From Rhyzopertha dominica (taxonomy: Eukaryota > Arthropoda > Insecta > Coleoptera > Bostrichidae): DNA of 64,000 nucleotides. Both the position numbers and the translations under genes were made by a program. Location: positions 80,538,680-80,602,679 of the forward strand of contig QCXZ01000137.1 of NCBI GenBank assembly GCA_025024175.1, in the 5' to 3' direction. Positions 1-11,245 of this stretch are shown piece after piece. How positions within the stretch are numbered: position 1 is the stretch's first letter; every line of letters begins with the position of its first letter. The notes beneath the pieces were generated by a model. The model was not told the DNA's origin. It saw only the letters and a program-made list of their open reading frames with translations, and ran no database searches.

Positions 1-634
1 CCAATCAAGATATAATAAACCCTCTGAAATAGTGGAAAGCCACTCCATTTTCAACGAGGCTATTTTAGTGATGTCTCCTTCCTGCACTTGACTTCGCGAA
101 CCCTTTTATTCCATGTGTGCGTATGTGAGAGTGGATGGGCGAATGAAGGTACTAATTACTGGAGCAGGCCGTAATTGGCCGAATAAAAAGGGTTCGGGGT
201 GAATTATGCCCATTCGCGTGTACAACGTCCTCTAAAGCCCTATAAAGCTCGAATCAACTACTTCGCTTGCCACTTAGGACAATGTGTACATCGCTCATTG
301 ATGTATTACAACAGGGATACGTTTACTGATAATTAAAGTACGCAGGTACTTTACATATCGCATCTATGTGATCTGTGACAGGTTTTAGACAGTTTTTATA
401 GCATCGTCATATTTTTATTTACCCCCAAAGCTCACTACACCATTGAAGAGTAAAAGATTTTCGATTAATAACGTGCCATTAAGAAGTGGTTTGCAGACCA
501 AGATAAAGAATTTTTTTCCAAGGGTTTAGAGTTGTTTTATGACGTTCTGCTAAATGTATAAAATAGTCTTAAAAAGGATATGTTGTTTTAAAATATTGTG
601 GCGTTTTATATGGTTCGCCAGATATGCCTTTGTA
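1..634. other. unassigned sequence, no gene seen
   Basis: Mixed-composition sequence upstream of the first mariner element. I see no coding signal, repeat or terminal motif in it. A short open frame on the minus strand at its right end runs into the mariner TIR and has no recognisable content. Confidence 0.6.
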
Positions 635-697
635 TACAGGATGCTTCACGAATGATAATGGCCCTGACGAAATTAAAAATGCAACCCAAAATACATT
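635..697 (+). repeat. left terminal inverted repeat of DD41D mariner copy 1
   Basis: A 63-bp repeat that matches the reverse complement of 1958-2020 at 61 of 63 positions by direct reading. The differences are C/T at the 10th-11th base and G/A about base 27. Similarity stops abruptly after the ATACATT inner edge. Confidence 0.93.
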
Positions 698-807
698 CTC
701 ATAGCCAACGTGGTTATTTTGCATAATGGTATTATTTTCAAAATAAATTGGGAATCCATGACGGCTATGCGCTAAGGTTCCTGTCACTGTATTTATTAAA
801 AGTCAAA

Positions 808-1800
808 ATGTATTCAAATTATGAAAAAACAGATATGATTTTGATTTATGGTGAATGCAAGAAAAATGCTTCGGCTACGTTTTCCAAATAGAAGAGCTCC
901 TGCCGATACTTGAATTAACTTTAAGGACAACTGTCCACCACTGAAAAAGTCAAGAGAACGAACAGCAACAGGCCCTGACAATGAAATTAGAGCATTGGAA
1001 ATNATTGACGAAAATCCTCATNTTAATCAAAGGATAGTCTCAAGAGCAANCGATATTAGTCCTGTCTTCAGTACACCCAATAATTCAAGGCAATCAATTT
1101 CACTTGCAATTGGTTCAGGCCTTAAAGGAGACAGATTATCCTAAAAGACTGGCTTTTTGTAACTTTTTTCGGGAACACCAAAATTTGAATGTGAGATTTT
1201 ATGACATTTACTTCTCAGATGAAGCAAGATTTTCTAATAATGGTGGAGTTAACAAACATAACATGCATTATTATGCGCAAGAAAATCCACTTTGGATACG
1301 AGGACATTTTCAAACTATCTACTCGACGAATGTCTGGTGCGGAATATTGGGGAATCAAATTGTTGGGTCTTATTTTTTTGCGATAGTTTAAACGGCAATA
1401 CTTATCAAAATTTTTAAGGAACAATTTTTTCGGTACTTCTCCAAAATGTAAATTTACAAGTAAGACGAGATCTATGGTTCCAACCTGCGCATTATCTTAG
1501 AATAGTGCGAAATCATCTTGATTTGGTTTTGCCTAACCGATGGATAGGAAGAGGTTCAGTTAATCTTTGCCCACCGAGAAGCCCGGACCTTACTCCTTTG
1601 GATTTTTTCCGTGGGGAATGGTAAAAGAGCAAGTATAAAAAACACCAATTGAAAGTGTAGAACATTTAGAAAATAAAATACGTGATGCACGTAGATCCAT
1701 CACTCCAGAATTGTTAATGCATGTTAAAAGATCGTTTTGGACACGAATTCAGGCTTGTAAAAACAGCGGAGGGCGACATTTTGAGCATTTATTACATTAA
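808..1800 (+). pseudogene. mariner-type (DUF4817/DDE) transposase, broken
   Basis: Transposase that would cut and paste the element in the nucleus. The N-terminus from ATG 808 reads MYSNYEKTDMILIYGEC, the DUF4817-type helix-turn-helix start, and meets a stop at 889. FPNRRAP then continues in another frame, and the linker reads ALE.IDENPH..QRIVSRA. The longest intact piece (1104-1391) holds the first catalytic region, IYFSDEARF, and the conserved VNKHNMHYYAQENP block. Downstream, WFQPAHY replaces the expected WFRQDGSPAHY seen in the 63.6-kb copy, so the second catalytic aspartate is deleted. The third region, PDLTPLDFF, survives and is followed by a frameshift. The reading frame ends with GGRHFEHLLH at 1798-1800. 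At least three frame disruptions plus the missing Asp make it inactive. The family call rests on motifs and is firm; the exact lineage name is not. Confidence 0.88.
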
Positions 1801-1957
1801 TGTTATTGAATAAACATTTTTCAAAAATAACAATTGTTTTAGACTGAATGTACTTAAAGCAAATGGTTGAAGTTTATGTCAAAATTTACGAATTTATACA
1901 GCTCTCTACGTTTTACATTTTTTAAGACGATGAACAATTATCAATGTTACCTCTGCA

Positions 1958-2020
1958 AATGTATTTTGGGTTGCATTTTTAATTTCGTCAGGGTCATTAT
2001 CATTCGTGAAACATCCTGTA
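1958..2020 (-). repeat. right terminal inverted repeat of DD41D mariner copy 1
   Basis: Reverse-complement partner of 635-697. The inner about 20 bases also occur at 63345-63365, where the second copy of the family breaks off. Confidence 0.93.
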
Positions 2021-2022
2021 TA

Positions 2023-4340
2023 AAGGTTGACTAAACAAAACAACCAATTATGACCACCTTGCAGAGATTTAACAAATTGTACAAACTTACTCTCAAATTA
2101 ATCATAGAATCTAAAAACAACAATACAAAAGTGACACGTTTTGAATTAGTGCCAACCTTCAATACCAGATAATTGTAACTGAAGATTCTCGTTGGACATC
2201 CTTTATATCTTCTTTAAATTTTAACGGTCATTTAAGTTAAAAGGCTCTGTACACTAGATATACATGGTATCTACATCGAAAGAGAAGAAAAGTGCTATAC
2301 TTCAAAAAGTGCTGTTTTTAAGTGGATATGGGCGACATACAATTTTCAATGGTGGAAGAGAATATGAATCTTTATGTGGACAATGATATTAATTTAGGTG
2401 TGAAGGATTTAAATGCAAGCTTTGAATAGTTAATCAATATTTTATAACAAAGTGCATATTCATTTTTTGAATTTGTAGGCATTGCAAAAACCGAAATATT
2501 TTAATCAGTGACAAGATAAGTTTTCGCTTGAATATTTTATGTAGTTTACCGCTCAATCCAATATCAGGGATCAGGTCTCTCTTTTAATTAAGTAATTTAT
2601 GATAATTTATTATTTTTTACAGTCATGACTTACTGAGATGCCAACTTTTCCGAATCACTCTAATCCAGAGAAAATCTTTGAGAATGTATTATTACATACA
2701 GTACAACTGATTTTCATATTCTGTAATATTTGAAACAGTTTTGTTTCATAACATAATACGTGACATCTTTGGCATAATTACCTTTGTAAGTTTAACCTGA
2801 TACAAATAAATATATTTCTAAGATGACCTCGTTTTATTTTGAAGTAAAATAAAAATACCTGTGGAATATAGGAATAGAACTGGCGGCCAAAATGTGTATG
2901 GGGTTGGACTTCCCAAAGATTTTCTCTGCTCTAACACAATGCGAATGACTCGTATCGGATTTTGATTCAGTACTATTGATTCAGTAAACAGCACGAATCC
3001 TTTTTTACTTCGTAAGTAGTGCACTTTAGTAATAAATATTTTAAAAAATCATGGAAGTAGAAAATCGCAAATCGGCCTTTATTTCACTATAGCACAGGCA
3101 TTCTCAATTCGCAATCTGCCGCAGTGGCGCATAGCAGGCCAAACAAATTAAATAACCGTATCTGCCAAAAGCAAATAACTCCGTTGCACGGAATTCCGAA
3201 ACGTAATATTTCTTCGCATGCAGTATTTCTTGCGCAATTTACATAAAAATACAATTCGGAGTTCGGGAAGCAACATCCATGCAAATTAAATTTAATATGC
3301 GCGCATTTCCACCGAACCCCTTCGAAAAACAAACGTGCAGCTCCGGGCAGGAGTATAAAATTTTATCGCCATTGACAAAAGGAGAGTATGCACAGCCAGA
3401 CAAATGTGTTTGTTTTGAGGAAAGTCTTTCCCATTCAAAGCGGGCCGGATTTATCGCGGAGACTGGAGGAGATATCTTCGGTGAAGTGACAGGCAATTAC
3501 TTCGATTTTACGTTCGGTACTTTGGAATTTCTGTGACAGTGGGATGTAGAAAATGGACTTTTAGACAGATGCATCCCGAAAGATTTATTAGTTTATCGCC
3601 TGTGGAAGGTTTATCGATGAGATATGGCCGATCGAGATTGAGACTCAACTCATATCATCCGGTAGGTTCACGGGGTTAAAAATCGCATTTAACGTAAATA
3701 CATCAAGGGTATGAATTTATCGTAGATGGCAATTTAACAGACGCATGAAAACCTGAAAACTAAAGGATAAGGAAATTTTTCCACTCCCACTACCGTAAAT
3801 TGATTTTACTAAGCAGTTGTTGATAACTATTGGTAACGGGGAGCAAGTAGTTTGCTTACTTCCTTAGGAAAGTAAGTAGACATTTTCTAACGCAACTCAA
3901 AAACAGCTTTATTTCTTTATATTTATAACACAGTTTTAAAAAGTGCAGTGTAGAAAACTTGATTTTTTTCGCGAACCACTGGTGATATTGCCGTTTTCAA
4001 AGGATCGGATCCTTCGTAACAAGAAAATTTATGTCACCAGCTTCCATTACTAATCTTCATATTATCTTGTCGCGTGAACACTTAGAGTATTTTGGTTTAT
4101 TAACCTTCATTCCTTCTTTTAAAAAATGCTTCAAGCTTCACCATGGAATATTCACACCCAGGAGATTTAAATATCTTGGTTTTAACCATAAAATGCCAGC
4201 ATTACAGTGTCAAAGAGTTCTGTAAGTATTCGTTTTACGACACCACTCCATGAAGCTTCGTTAAGCGGTTTCTGTTTCTTTTCTCCAATGTTCATTGTTT
4301 TTTTTTCTTTGCGGAACATAATGTTTTTAGTTTACGGGGT
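2023..4340. other. unassigned sequence with a GC-richer patch
   Basis: No gene or transposon signature recognised. About 3080-3540 is richer in GC and open on both strands for about 80 codons (for example 3279-3536 plus). The two strands shadow each other, so this looks like composition rather than coding. Confidence 0.5.
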
Positions 4341-4625
4341 CATAATATAGGATAATATTTCCTCGGAAAGATCGCTATCTCTTGAAAACACTGACAAAAA
4401 GTTATTAGTCTGACGTTTCGGTTGCACCTGTAATCTTTGTCAAAGACGAAGAACCTCAAAATTTGCCTGGCACAAGTTCAAACAAAATTTTCAAAGTAAA
4501 AAAACAAATCACCAAGGAAGCGAGACATCCTAGAAATAACGTGCCAATCTGATAAAAAAGAACCTAACGACGAAAAAGGAACTACCTACCTACTAGATAT
4601 ACACGAACTACTTGATAAAAGATAA

Positions 4626-4987
4626 CTACAAAATAGCCTTCCAAATGTCACCTGACTCATAATTTCCACAATCCCTATTAAAATTATTAGCATTCCTACA
4701 AATTTCTATAGCTTCTTTTATCAGATGTTTGTGATAATATTTTTCTGTATGTAAAATTTTTGTTTTATCAAAGTCAATCATGTGTTTAGTCAAATATGAG
4801 TGTTCAGCTACGGAAGATTTATCTATCTGTTGCAGCCTAGTAGCACGTATGTGTTCTTTCAAACGCGTACCTACTTTTCTTTCAGTTTGACCTATGTAAC
4901 ACTACACTCTCTAAATTATTATATGTACTATCAACAACTAAAATATCGTGTTTTCTAAGCATCCTCTTTAATTTTTCCGAAAAGCCT
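4626..4987 (-). pseudogene. PLE GIY-YIG endonuclease, C-terminal part (left arm)
   Basis: Minus-strand open piece at 4626-4862 reads KEHIRATRLQQIDKSSVAEH and ends in GDIWKAIL at the stop. This is the C-terminal two thirds of the GIY-YIG nuclease domain that nicks target DNA for target-primed reverse transcription. The catalytic Glu region KEAIEICRN is present. The N-terminal GIY and YIG strands have a deletion: sequence jumps from the QTERKVG region to a linker at about 4900, losing the CSCGKCYIG segment that is present in the right arm. Confidence 0.75.
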
Positions 4988-5037
4988 TGTACACATCTCA
5001 CCACCCTCCCTCTTAAAAGAATAGTCCTATAAGGACG

Positions 5038-5611
5038 TTACTTGTTAGAGCACAAATGATATCAGACGAAAGTTCTTTACAAAAAGAAATATAACATCTT
5101 AAATCAGCGCTAGTGAGAAATGGTTATAGCAATAAAAATATTTGGTCAGTTTTTAATAAAAGTGCTCATCCAAATCAAGTAAATTCTCAGCCAGGACAAA
5201 GTAAATTGAAGTTGAGCTTGCCTTATATACAAGGTCTTTCGGAAAAATTAAAGAGGATGTTTAGAAAACACGATATTTTAGTTGTTGATAGTGCATATAA
5301 TAATTTAAATAAAACTTTAAGTTTTACTAAAAATAAAGTACATTTAGAAAGTGAAGGTGTTTACAAAATTACATGTTCTTGCGGCAAGTGTTACATAGGT
5401 CAAACTAAAAGAAAAGTAGGTACGTAGCTGAACACTCATATTTGACTAAACACATGATTGAGTTTGATAAAACACAAAATTTTACATACAGAAAAATATT
5501 ATCAGAAACGTCTGATAAAAGAAGCTATAGAAATTTGTAGGAATACTAATAATTTTAATAGGGATTGTGGAAATTATGAGTTAGGTGACATTTGGGAGGC
5601 TATTTTGTAGT
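5038..5611 (+). pseudogene. PLE linker and GIY-YIG endonuclease (right arm)
   Basis: Open frame 5113-5427 reads from the basic RT-to-endonuclease linker (SEKLKRMFRKHDILVVDSAY) into GVYKITCSCGKCYIGQTKRK. This contains the paired-cysteine motif and the GVY and YIG strands typical of Penelope nucleases. A deletion after KRKVGT removes the Arg helix (RLKEHIRATR in the 43.9-kb copy) and shifts frame. The C-terminal NRDCGNYELGDIWEAIL follows, ending near 5611. No RT domain is attached, so the copy is 5' truncated. Confidence 0.82.
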
Positions 5612-5800
5612 TAACTTTTACCAAGTAGTTCGTGTATATCTAGTAGGTAGGTAGTTCCTTTTTTTGTTTGAACCTGTATCAGGCAAATTTTGAGGTTCTT
5701 CGTGTTTGACAAAGATCACAGGTGTAATCGAAACGTCAGACTAATAACTTTTTGTCAGTGTTTTCAAGAGACAGCGATCTTTCCGACAAAATATTACCAT

Positions 5801-7130
5801 GTCTTTAGTTTATTTTATCGTACGTGAAAGATAATACAACGTAAACAATCAGTACAAACAACTGTTAAAGGTAAAGAAATGATTTTCTACTTCTCAAAAT
5901 ACGGGAGTTAAAAAAACGTAACATATAACTTTCGGTAAGCCTAAAACAAAAAAATGATATGTAAATATCAATTCTAACAATTGTAGGTTAAAAGGTAAGC
6001 TTTCGGTAGTTCAATTTCTTCAGATGTCCTGAAAAAAATACCTGTTGTACAGAAGATAAGATGACATAACCAAGCAAACCGGTTATATGCGTTTTATTAA
6101 AAAATCACTTAACGGATTTCTTTGACATCATCTTACTTTAACTAAAAATTATGAGCAAAACCCAAATCAGCAACAAGCAAGCAACAAATCCCGTAACTTT
6201 TTCATCAAGAAATCGTGTGAAGAAAGCCTTTAAGCCCTCGCATGCATGGGCAGAGTACCATCTTATAATCAAACTAANATTATATTATATTCGCAGGAAA
6301 AAATCATCACGAGTCAAGAGAGAGGCATGATGACCACGCTGCAACGCTGCGAGACTTTCAATTAACGCGGGGTCCTAACCAAAGGCAAGTCCAACAATGG
6401 TGAGATTATAATTTCTGTCGTCAACTAATGTAATTACTCTTATTAAAGGGAACGTAGACGACGCTCTGAAATAAGGACGTAANTGAGTAAGAAAGCTGTA
6501 CAGACCGCATTAGGGAAACAAGATGAAAGGACTATAAATAATCTAGCCGGGAAGTAATTATTGTAATGCAGCGAAACAAAAACGCGGAAAGCGACTATGA
6601 AAGGGCGGCAAGGCCGGGATTCGAGTGTAAAAAAAAAACAGTGAAGATGCGATTTAACCTGTCGTTTGACTAAATTCAATTAGAGCTGATTGAGTCGGCA
6701 ATATTTAATATGTTAAATTTAAATTTTAAATACATAATGAACGGCGAACATGGCATTATTGGTTACAAATACTGAATTGGCTCGGTAGCCTTGACTTCGG
6801 AAGGGTGCATGGAAAAACATCTCCTTCGGGATCCCGTTTGGATACTAACTTTATATGTTATAATTAGTAGTAGATGTTTATCTAGAGAATTTTACTGAAA
6901 TATCTTGATAACTGCTTGTGTTTATATGAAACCAAACTACATACAATGTGAGATTATTAAATCTCCGTTTCTTGTTTAGTTTTTCCTAATGCAGTTGTTA
7001 GATTTTAAAAAAGGAAAATGACATACATACTGAAAGAGAAAACGGCAAAAGGGTAAGAGAAGGAAAAATAAACGAAACGAATAAATCATCAATACAGGTA
7101 ACATTCGTAAATGAGAAATTAATTTAATGA
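5801..7130. other. unassigned AT-rich sequence
   Basis: I see no domain, terminal repeat or RNA signature. Two N positions occur near 6278 and 6483. The 6443-6679 minus open frame is interrupted by an N and has no recognisable content. Confidence 0.55.
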
Positions 7131-7847
7131 ATGACATTATATTTTGGAACAGGGAACACGGTCATTCAAATTTTATGCATCAGACGTGAAGCTATTTATT
7201 CAAAATCAATTGTTTTGAACTCATATAGCAAAAAAAATAGCAATAGATTTCTGCACTATGGCGTACTGTGCTACAATCTAATTCGCACTAAACAACCTGA
7301 GTACCTTTTCAAAAAAATAGTCTTCAGACAGGAAATACACTCTTTAAATGTAAGGCAACTCAATGTAGCTACAATACCACAACATCGAACTACAATGTTT
7401 AAACGATCTTTCTCCTACATAGTCTCTAAGATATTGAATATGGTTTTTGATCTGATCACTGCATGTAGTCTAAGCACCTTCAAGTTACGATTAAAATCAC
7501 TTATTCAGAAATCATTATTTAATTTTAGTTTCTTAATTTAATTAAATTTCTTTTTTATATATTTTTATTGTAAAACTTCTGTAACCTTCTTGCTAAGTGT
7601 CATCCTAAAGGAAAAGAAAAAGTTCGTCATCTGCGTTACAATACATTTTTTTCTCTGTAATCAGTAGTAAGGGGGTAGGGAAGACCATTGTCTTGTGTAA
7701 CGTCAGTTTCACAAGCAGTGACTATTTCTCCTTTTCAGTCTGCTATCTATTATCATCAATAACGTAATTATTATGTATTAATTAGAATTTTATTAATTAT
7801 AATTTTTCTTTTCATGTAACACTATGTAACAGCAGCTGAATAAAATG

Positions 7848-7890
<43 letters not shown>
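7131..7890 (+). mobile_element. LINE (jockey/CR1-like) 3' end with (ATT)n tail
   Basis: The open frame 7131-7541 resembles the C-terminal tail of a jockey/CR1-type reverse transcriptase ORF. It reads PEYLFKKIVFRQEIHSLN, then RRTTMFKRSFSYIVSKILN-like sequence, and ends STFKLRLKSLIQ. The same region in another copy on the minus strand at 9823-10086 reads PPYLYNKITFRTDVHNVN and SLYRRSFSFNVVQCIN, which confirms a shared family. A 3' untranslated part with AATAAAATG follows, and the element closes with about 14 units of ATT (7849-7890), the simple-repeat tail typical of these LINEs. The RT core and endonuclease are absent, so this copy is severely 5' truncated. Confidence 0.75.
7849..7890 (+). repeat. 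(ATT)n microsatellite, LINE tail
   Basis: About 14 uninterrupted TTA/ATT units directly follow the LINE 3' untranslated region. They are best read as the tail made during reverse transcription rather than an independent microsatellite. Confidence 0.9.
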
Positions 7891-7897
<7 letters not shown>

Positions 7898-8682
7898 ACC
7901 TTCATATATTATGTAAATAATAGGTAATTTTGAACAATATCAACAGCTGATGTAAAATGTTAACCTTTTCTTTCTTACAGAACCTTGATAAGTCCTACTT
8001 GAATTTGAATATAAATAACTGTACCAAAGATTACGTAAATGCGTTACTGTAAGGTGCTTCGACTTGGTATTTTGAAGATTGAATTTTTTCTTCCCCATTG
8101 TTTCGTTTCGTCACGTTTGGAACCATAATGAAAGTCTTCAATTCTGTGCCGATTGTCGGAAACTACAGCAAATCTGATTATTGAAACTATTCGTTACCCT
8201 AATGAGGAAACTTTTCACGTAGGAAAAGCGATAACCGGAAGGTCAAGCCTCCAGATTCTTTCTTTCAGTTTTATTAGCTGTAATAAATCGACAGTGGCTG
8301 AACTGGGCGTTCGCGCATTCTTTGCGTTGCTCGACGATAAATTTCCAGTGCTAATTTATAAAGAATTTCCGTAATGAGTTGGATCGAGGGTGGCGAGGAT
8401 GGTGCGCTATTGAAAAACGATTAAGAATGGTCCGTTGCTGCGGAACTCGGTTTCAGATTGTCGAACATTGTTGCTTAAAGATGCACAGTTCGTTAACCAC
8501 GATTGGACCAGCGATTTGCTGCTGTTAATGGGCCCTTGGAGCGAATTCTGTGGGCTTAATGTCCTTAAAGAGAAAGGCAAAAGTGCAACTTCGATATTTG
8601 GAGTTTGGTTTCAAGAGTTGTGCGATTGACAGTGATCGACGTACGAGTGGAAGGACAAAATAGAGATAATAAAATAAATAAA
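7891..8682. other. unassigned sequence
   Basis: Short open frames at 8153-8374 and 8435-8629 have no recognisable motifs. No repeat structure seen. Confidence 0.5.
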
Positions 8683-9340
8683 AGGGTGAAGCTTTCAGCG
8701 TCCATAATATAAGATAATATTTTCTCGGAAAGACCGCTGAAAACACTGACAAGAAGTTATTAGTCTGACGTTTCGATTACACCTGTAATCTTTGTCAAAG
8801 ACGAAGGACCTCAAAATTTGCCTGACACAAGTTCAAACAAAATTTTGAAAGTAAATATACAAATCAGCAAGGAAGCGAGACGTCATAGAAACAACGTGCC
8901 AACCAAAGAAATAGGAACTACCTACCTACTAGATATATACGAACTACTTGATAAAAGATAACTACAAAATAGCCTTCCAAATGTCACCTAACTCATAACT
9001 TCCACGATCCCTATTAAAATTATTAGCATTCCTACAAATTTCTATAGCTTCTTTTATCAGACGTTTGTGATAATATTTTTCTCTATGTAAAATTTTCGTT
9101 TTATCAAAGTCAAATATGAGTGTTCAGCTACGGAAGAATTATCTATCTGTTACAACCTAGTAGCACGTATGTGTTCTTTCAAACGCGTACCTACTTTTCT
9201 TTTAGTTTGACCTATGTAACACTTGTCGCAAGAACAAGTAATCTTGTGAACACCTTCACTCTCTAAATGTACTTTATCTTTAGTAAATCTTATCTAAATT
9301 ATTATATGTGCTATCAATAAACAAAATTTTATATTTGTTG
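8683..9340 (-). mobile_element. Penelope-like element 3' part, endonuclease region
   Basis: Minus-strand copy of the same PLE family as 4341-5800. From the outer end (AGGGTGAAGCTTTCAGCG, shared with the end at 23260-23284) it runs through the untranslated part and the GIY-YIG coding region to about 9340, where similarity stops. The coding part is broken. A stretch around SFDKTKILH loses several codons, the KCYIG codons are altered (CACTTGTCGCAAG on the plus strand), and the linker is cut at about 9320. The RT domain is missing, so the copy is 5' truncated. Confidence 0.78.
8763..8802 (-). ncRNA. hammerhead-ribozyme-like fold in PLE end
   Basis: Same 40-base sequence as 23155-23194 (described there), on the minus strand. 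Stem II GATTAC/GTAATC and the four-base stem I are both intact. Confidence 0.35.
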
Positions 9341-9344
9341 TGAG

Positions 9345-9822
9345 AATTTGAACAGTAATGCCATCATTTATTAACTCAGGCCTCTTTTATATCTTTTGCC
9401 AAGTGACAGCTAAAGCTGGCGTGATATTAGTATGACTGTACCTAGTTAATAATATGCCGTTTATTGGGTTTGTATACAAAAAAGCCCAAAAATGAAATAA
9501 ATAACAATGGTAATAATGCTCGAGCAAAACTAAATAACAATAATAATGTACCCAAAAGGTCCTGGTAAAGTCGCTATGACTGATCTTCCACTCGTACCTT
9601 TATTATGCAACAAACTATCACAATAATAATTAGCGGTCTAGTATGAATAAATGTATGTAAGTAATACCTAGCTACACAAAAGAACAAAAAAATCAGCTTT
9701 AACATATCAACGTACGTACATGTAAAAAATAAACAAATTAGTTATAAAAAGAGAACAAAAGGAAGTGAACACATATTGCAAAAGTATATGTCGAGAGAGA
9801 GCTGCTAATCGGACCGGCTAGA
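9345..9822. other. unassigned, may include LINE 3' untranslated region
   Basis: Lies directly downstream (minus strand) of the LINE at 9823-10435 and may be its 3' untranslated region. TAATAA-rich stretches occur near 9495-9545. No end motif could be fixed. Confidence 0.35.
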
Positions 9823-10435
9823 CTATCTGTAGTTGTTCTCGTAGCATTCTGTGAAGACGAGAAATGGACAGACCAACAAGTGAAGTGGCAAACTGTTTAT
9901 ACACTGGACAACATTAAATGAGAAGGATCGCCGATAGAGACTAGTACTGCGACGCGGAATACTAAGAGCATCCTTGCGCCGTATATTAACATTATGGACG
10001 TCCGTTCTGAATGTGATTTTATTGTATAAATAAGGTGGATTGCAAGAAACAACAACACGATAATAAAACACGCAACCGTAAAGCATGGCCCATAGACATA
10101 ATGAGAATAATTAAAATGTGAAAGGACCAGCGACTCACAGAACAAAGTTTTAGTTTTTATATCAAACATGTGCCGATCATTAAATAATAGTTTTAATTTA
10201 CTGTAAGCCTTTTTAAGTAAAAAAGTCACACGGTCCGTAAATCTCAGCTCCCGATCAATAATAATTCCTAGGTTTTTAACCCGATTTGAAGGTGGAATTA
10301 CCACAGTCTCCACCATAATGTCGAAGTTACTTAGATCTATGTCACCAAAGGCAATCATTGATGTTTTAGCAGGGTTTAATATCAATCCATTTGCAAAGTT
10401 ACAAACCTTCTGCAGTTCAGAATTTATATGAAGTT
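9823..10435 (-). mobile_element. LINE reverse transcriptase C-terminal part (jockey/CR1-like)
   Basis: Minus-strand reading starts near 10432 with INSELQKVCNFANGLILN, continues PAKTSMIAFG, and reaches KNLGIIIDRELRFTDRV. These are the post-catalytic RT blocks in which Asn-Lys-Thr and the LGV.ID motif follow the YADD site. A frame change near 10070 moves from the frame of 9897-10385 into that of 9823-10086, which carries the family tail also seen at 7131-7541. The catalytic YADD and everything upstream are missing, so the copy is truncated at about 10435. Confidence 0.78.
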
Positions 10436-11130
10436 AAGTTCGGTTATATTCCTAGCTTCGTTAAAATTCAGTCATATTGCAATTTGGAAATCAGTAGACA
10501 TTTAAAACGATTACTCGGATATTAAACATCGTCTATTGCGACTTTTCCTGCCCCTAAACCGCACCAACCCACCAGCCCCTTTGAGGGCGCATCAGGATGC
10601 CGGCGGTGGCTTCCAGCGGCTGCTCCGGATTCTCAGATTTCCATTATCTCTTCATGTGGTGGGTTCGCACAATAAATTCCTTTCAATGCATTTGTTCGCC
10701 GGAAAATTATTACACGGGAATCGCCGAATCCGAAGGTGGGTAATCCGTATCGCTGCGACGAATCTGAATTGAATCGGGAGTTATACGCGGGTGTATCGTT
10801 ACGGCAATTTATCGGGAACTGCGGGCCCATTTCCGCAGGCGACTCGATGCTCGCCGCGCGGCGCGGGATCCGCATAAGACAAAGGAAGTCGCGAGGTAAT
10901 TGGGCCGTGCAAATTGCCTTATGCTACGGAATAACTTCGTACAAGTCGCGGATCCGGGGATCTTATGACTCAATTCTGGACTGGCGTTTGCTCAAGTGCG
11001 TCAATGGAATTAGGTATCGATAAATCGCGAGCTACTTTGAATGCGGCGTAAAAGCCTTCTAGACAGCACGTCAAGGATTTTCCATCTAATTCTTAGAAAA
11101 AAATCAGGACCAGCAAGCGATCTGACGAAC
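10436..11130. other. unassigned, GC-richer segment
   Basis: About 10540-11000 is clearly richer in GC than its surroundings and is open on both strands for about 80-95 codons. The overlapping open frames share no known motif. It could be single-copy host sequence upstream of the possible exon at 11131. Confidence 0.4.
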
Positions 11131-11217
11131 ATGGATGAAATCACACAAGGAAACGTCAACATCATCATGAAAGAGGAACCTAAACAAGATACAGAATTTG
11201 AACAACTACATAAAATT
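11131..11217 (+). CDS. possible first coding exon of a host gene (hypothetical)
   Basis: ATG 11131 opens 29 codons (MDEITQGNVNIIMKEEPKQD and nine more) that stop exactly in front of a strong splice donor, GTAAGAGTT at 11218. The acidic stretch with a KEEP motif resembles the first exons of many insect C2H2 zinc-finger genes, but no zinc finger was seen in the window. The frame is already open upstream (from 11041) and closes just after the donor. What I see is an ATG, a biased acidic peptide and a consensus donor; the gene family is inference. It could also be chance. Confidence 0.3.
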
Positions 11218-11245
11218 GTAAGAGTTTAATTCACATTGTGTCCTA

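Larger units (their letters stand above)
635..2020 (+). mobile_element. DD41D mariner-type DNA transposon, complete but decayed (copy 1)
   Basis: A 1,386-bp element bounded by inverted repeats that begin TACAGGATG and are flanked on both sides by TA (633-634 and 2021-2022), the target duplication expected of Tc1/mariner elements. Between the repeats lies one plus-strand transposase pseudogene (808-1800). The presence of both ends and both TA copies shows that the whole element is here. The related copy at 63345-64000 has lost its outer 3' end. Ambiguous bases (N) inside 1003-1050 leave a few codons undetermined. Confidence 0.9.
4341..5800. mobile_element. Penelope-like element: two 3' parts head to head (palindrome)
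   Basis: Two copies of the same PLE 3' region face away from each other around a spacer of about 50 bp (4988-5037). The left arm (4341-4987) is on the minus strand and the right arm (5038-5800) on the plus strand. Each arm runs from the GIY-YIG endonuclease coding part outward through a 3' untranslated part to the same end sequence (ATAATATT near the outer edges, with the GTCAGTGTTTTCAAGAGAC block inside). The arms are diverged and carry different deletions, so they are not a recent assembly duplication. Inverted and partial copies are a known habit of Penelope elements. Here the inward-facing ends are both 5' truncated. Confidence 0.8.

Noticed and set aside
3239..3536. coding gene in the GC-rich patch
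   Set aside because: Both strands are open over the same stretch and neither peptide has a motif; this follows from base composition.
10536..11023. overlapping open frames on both strands as genes
   Set aside because: Mutual shadows in GC-rich sequence with no recognisable domain.
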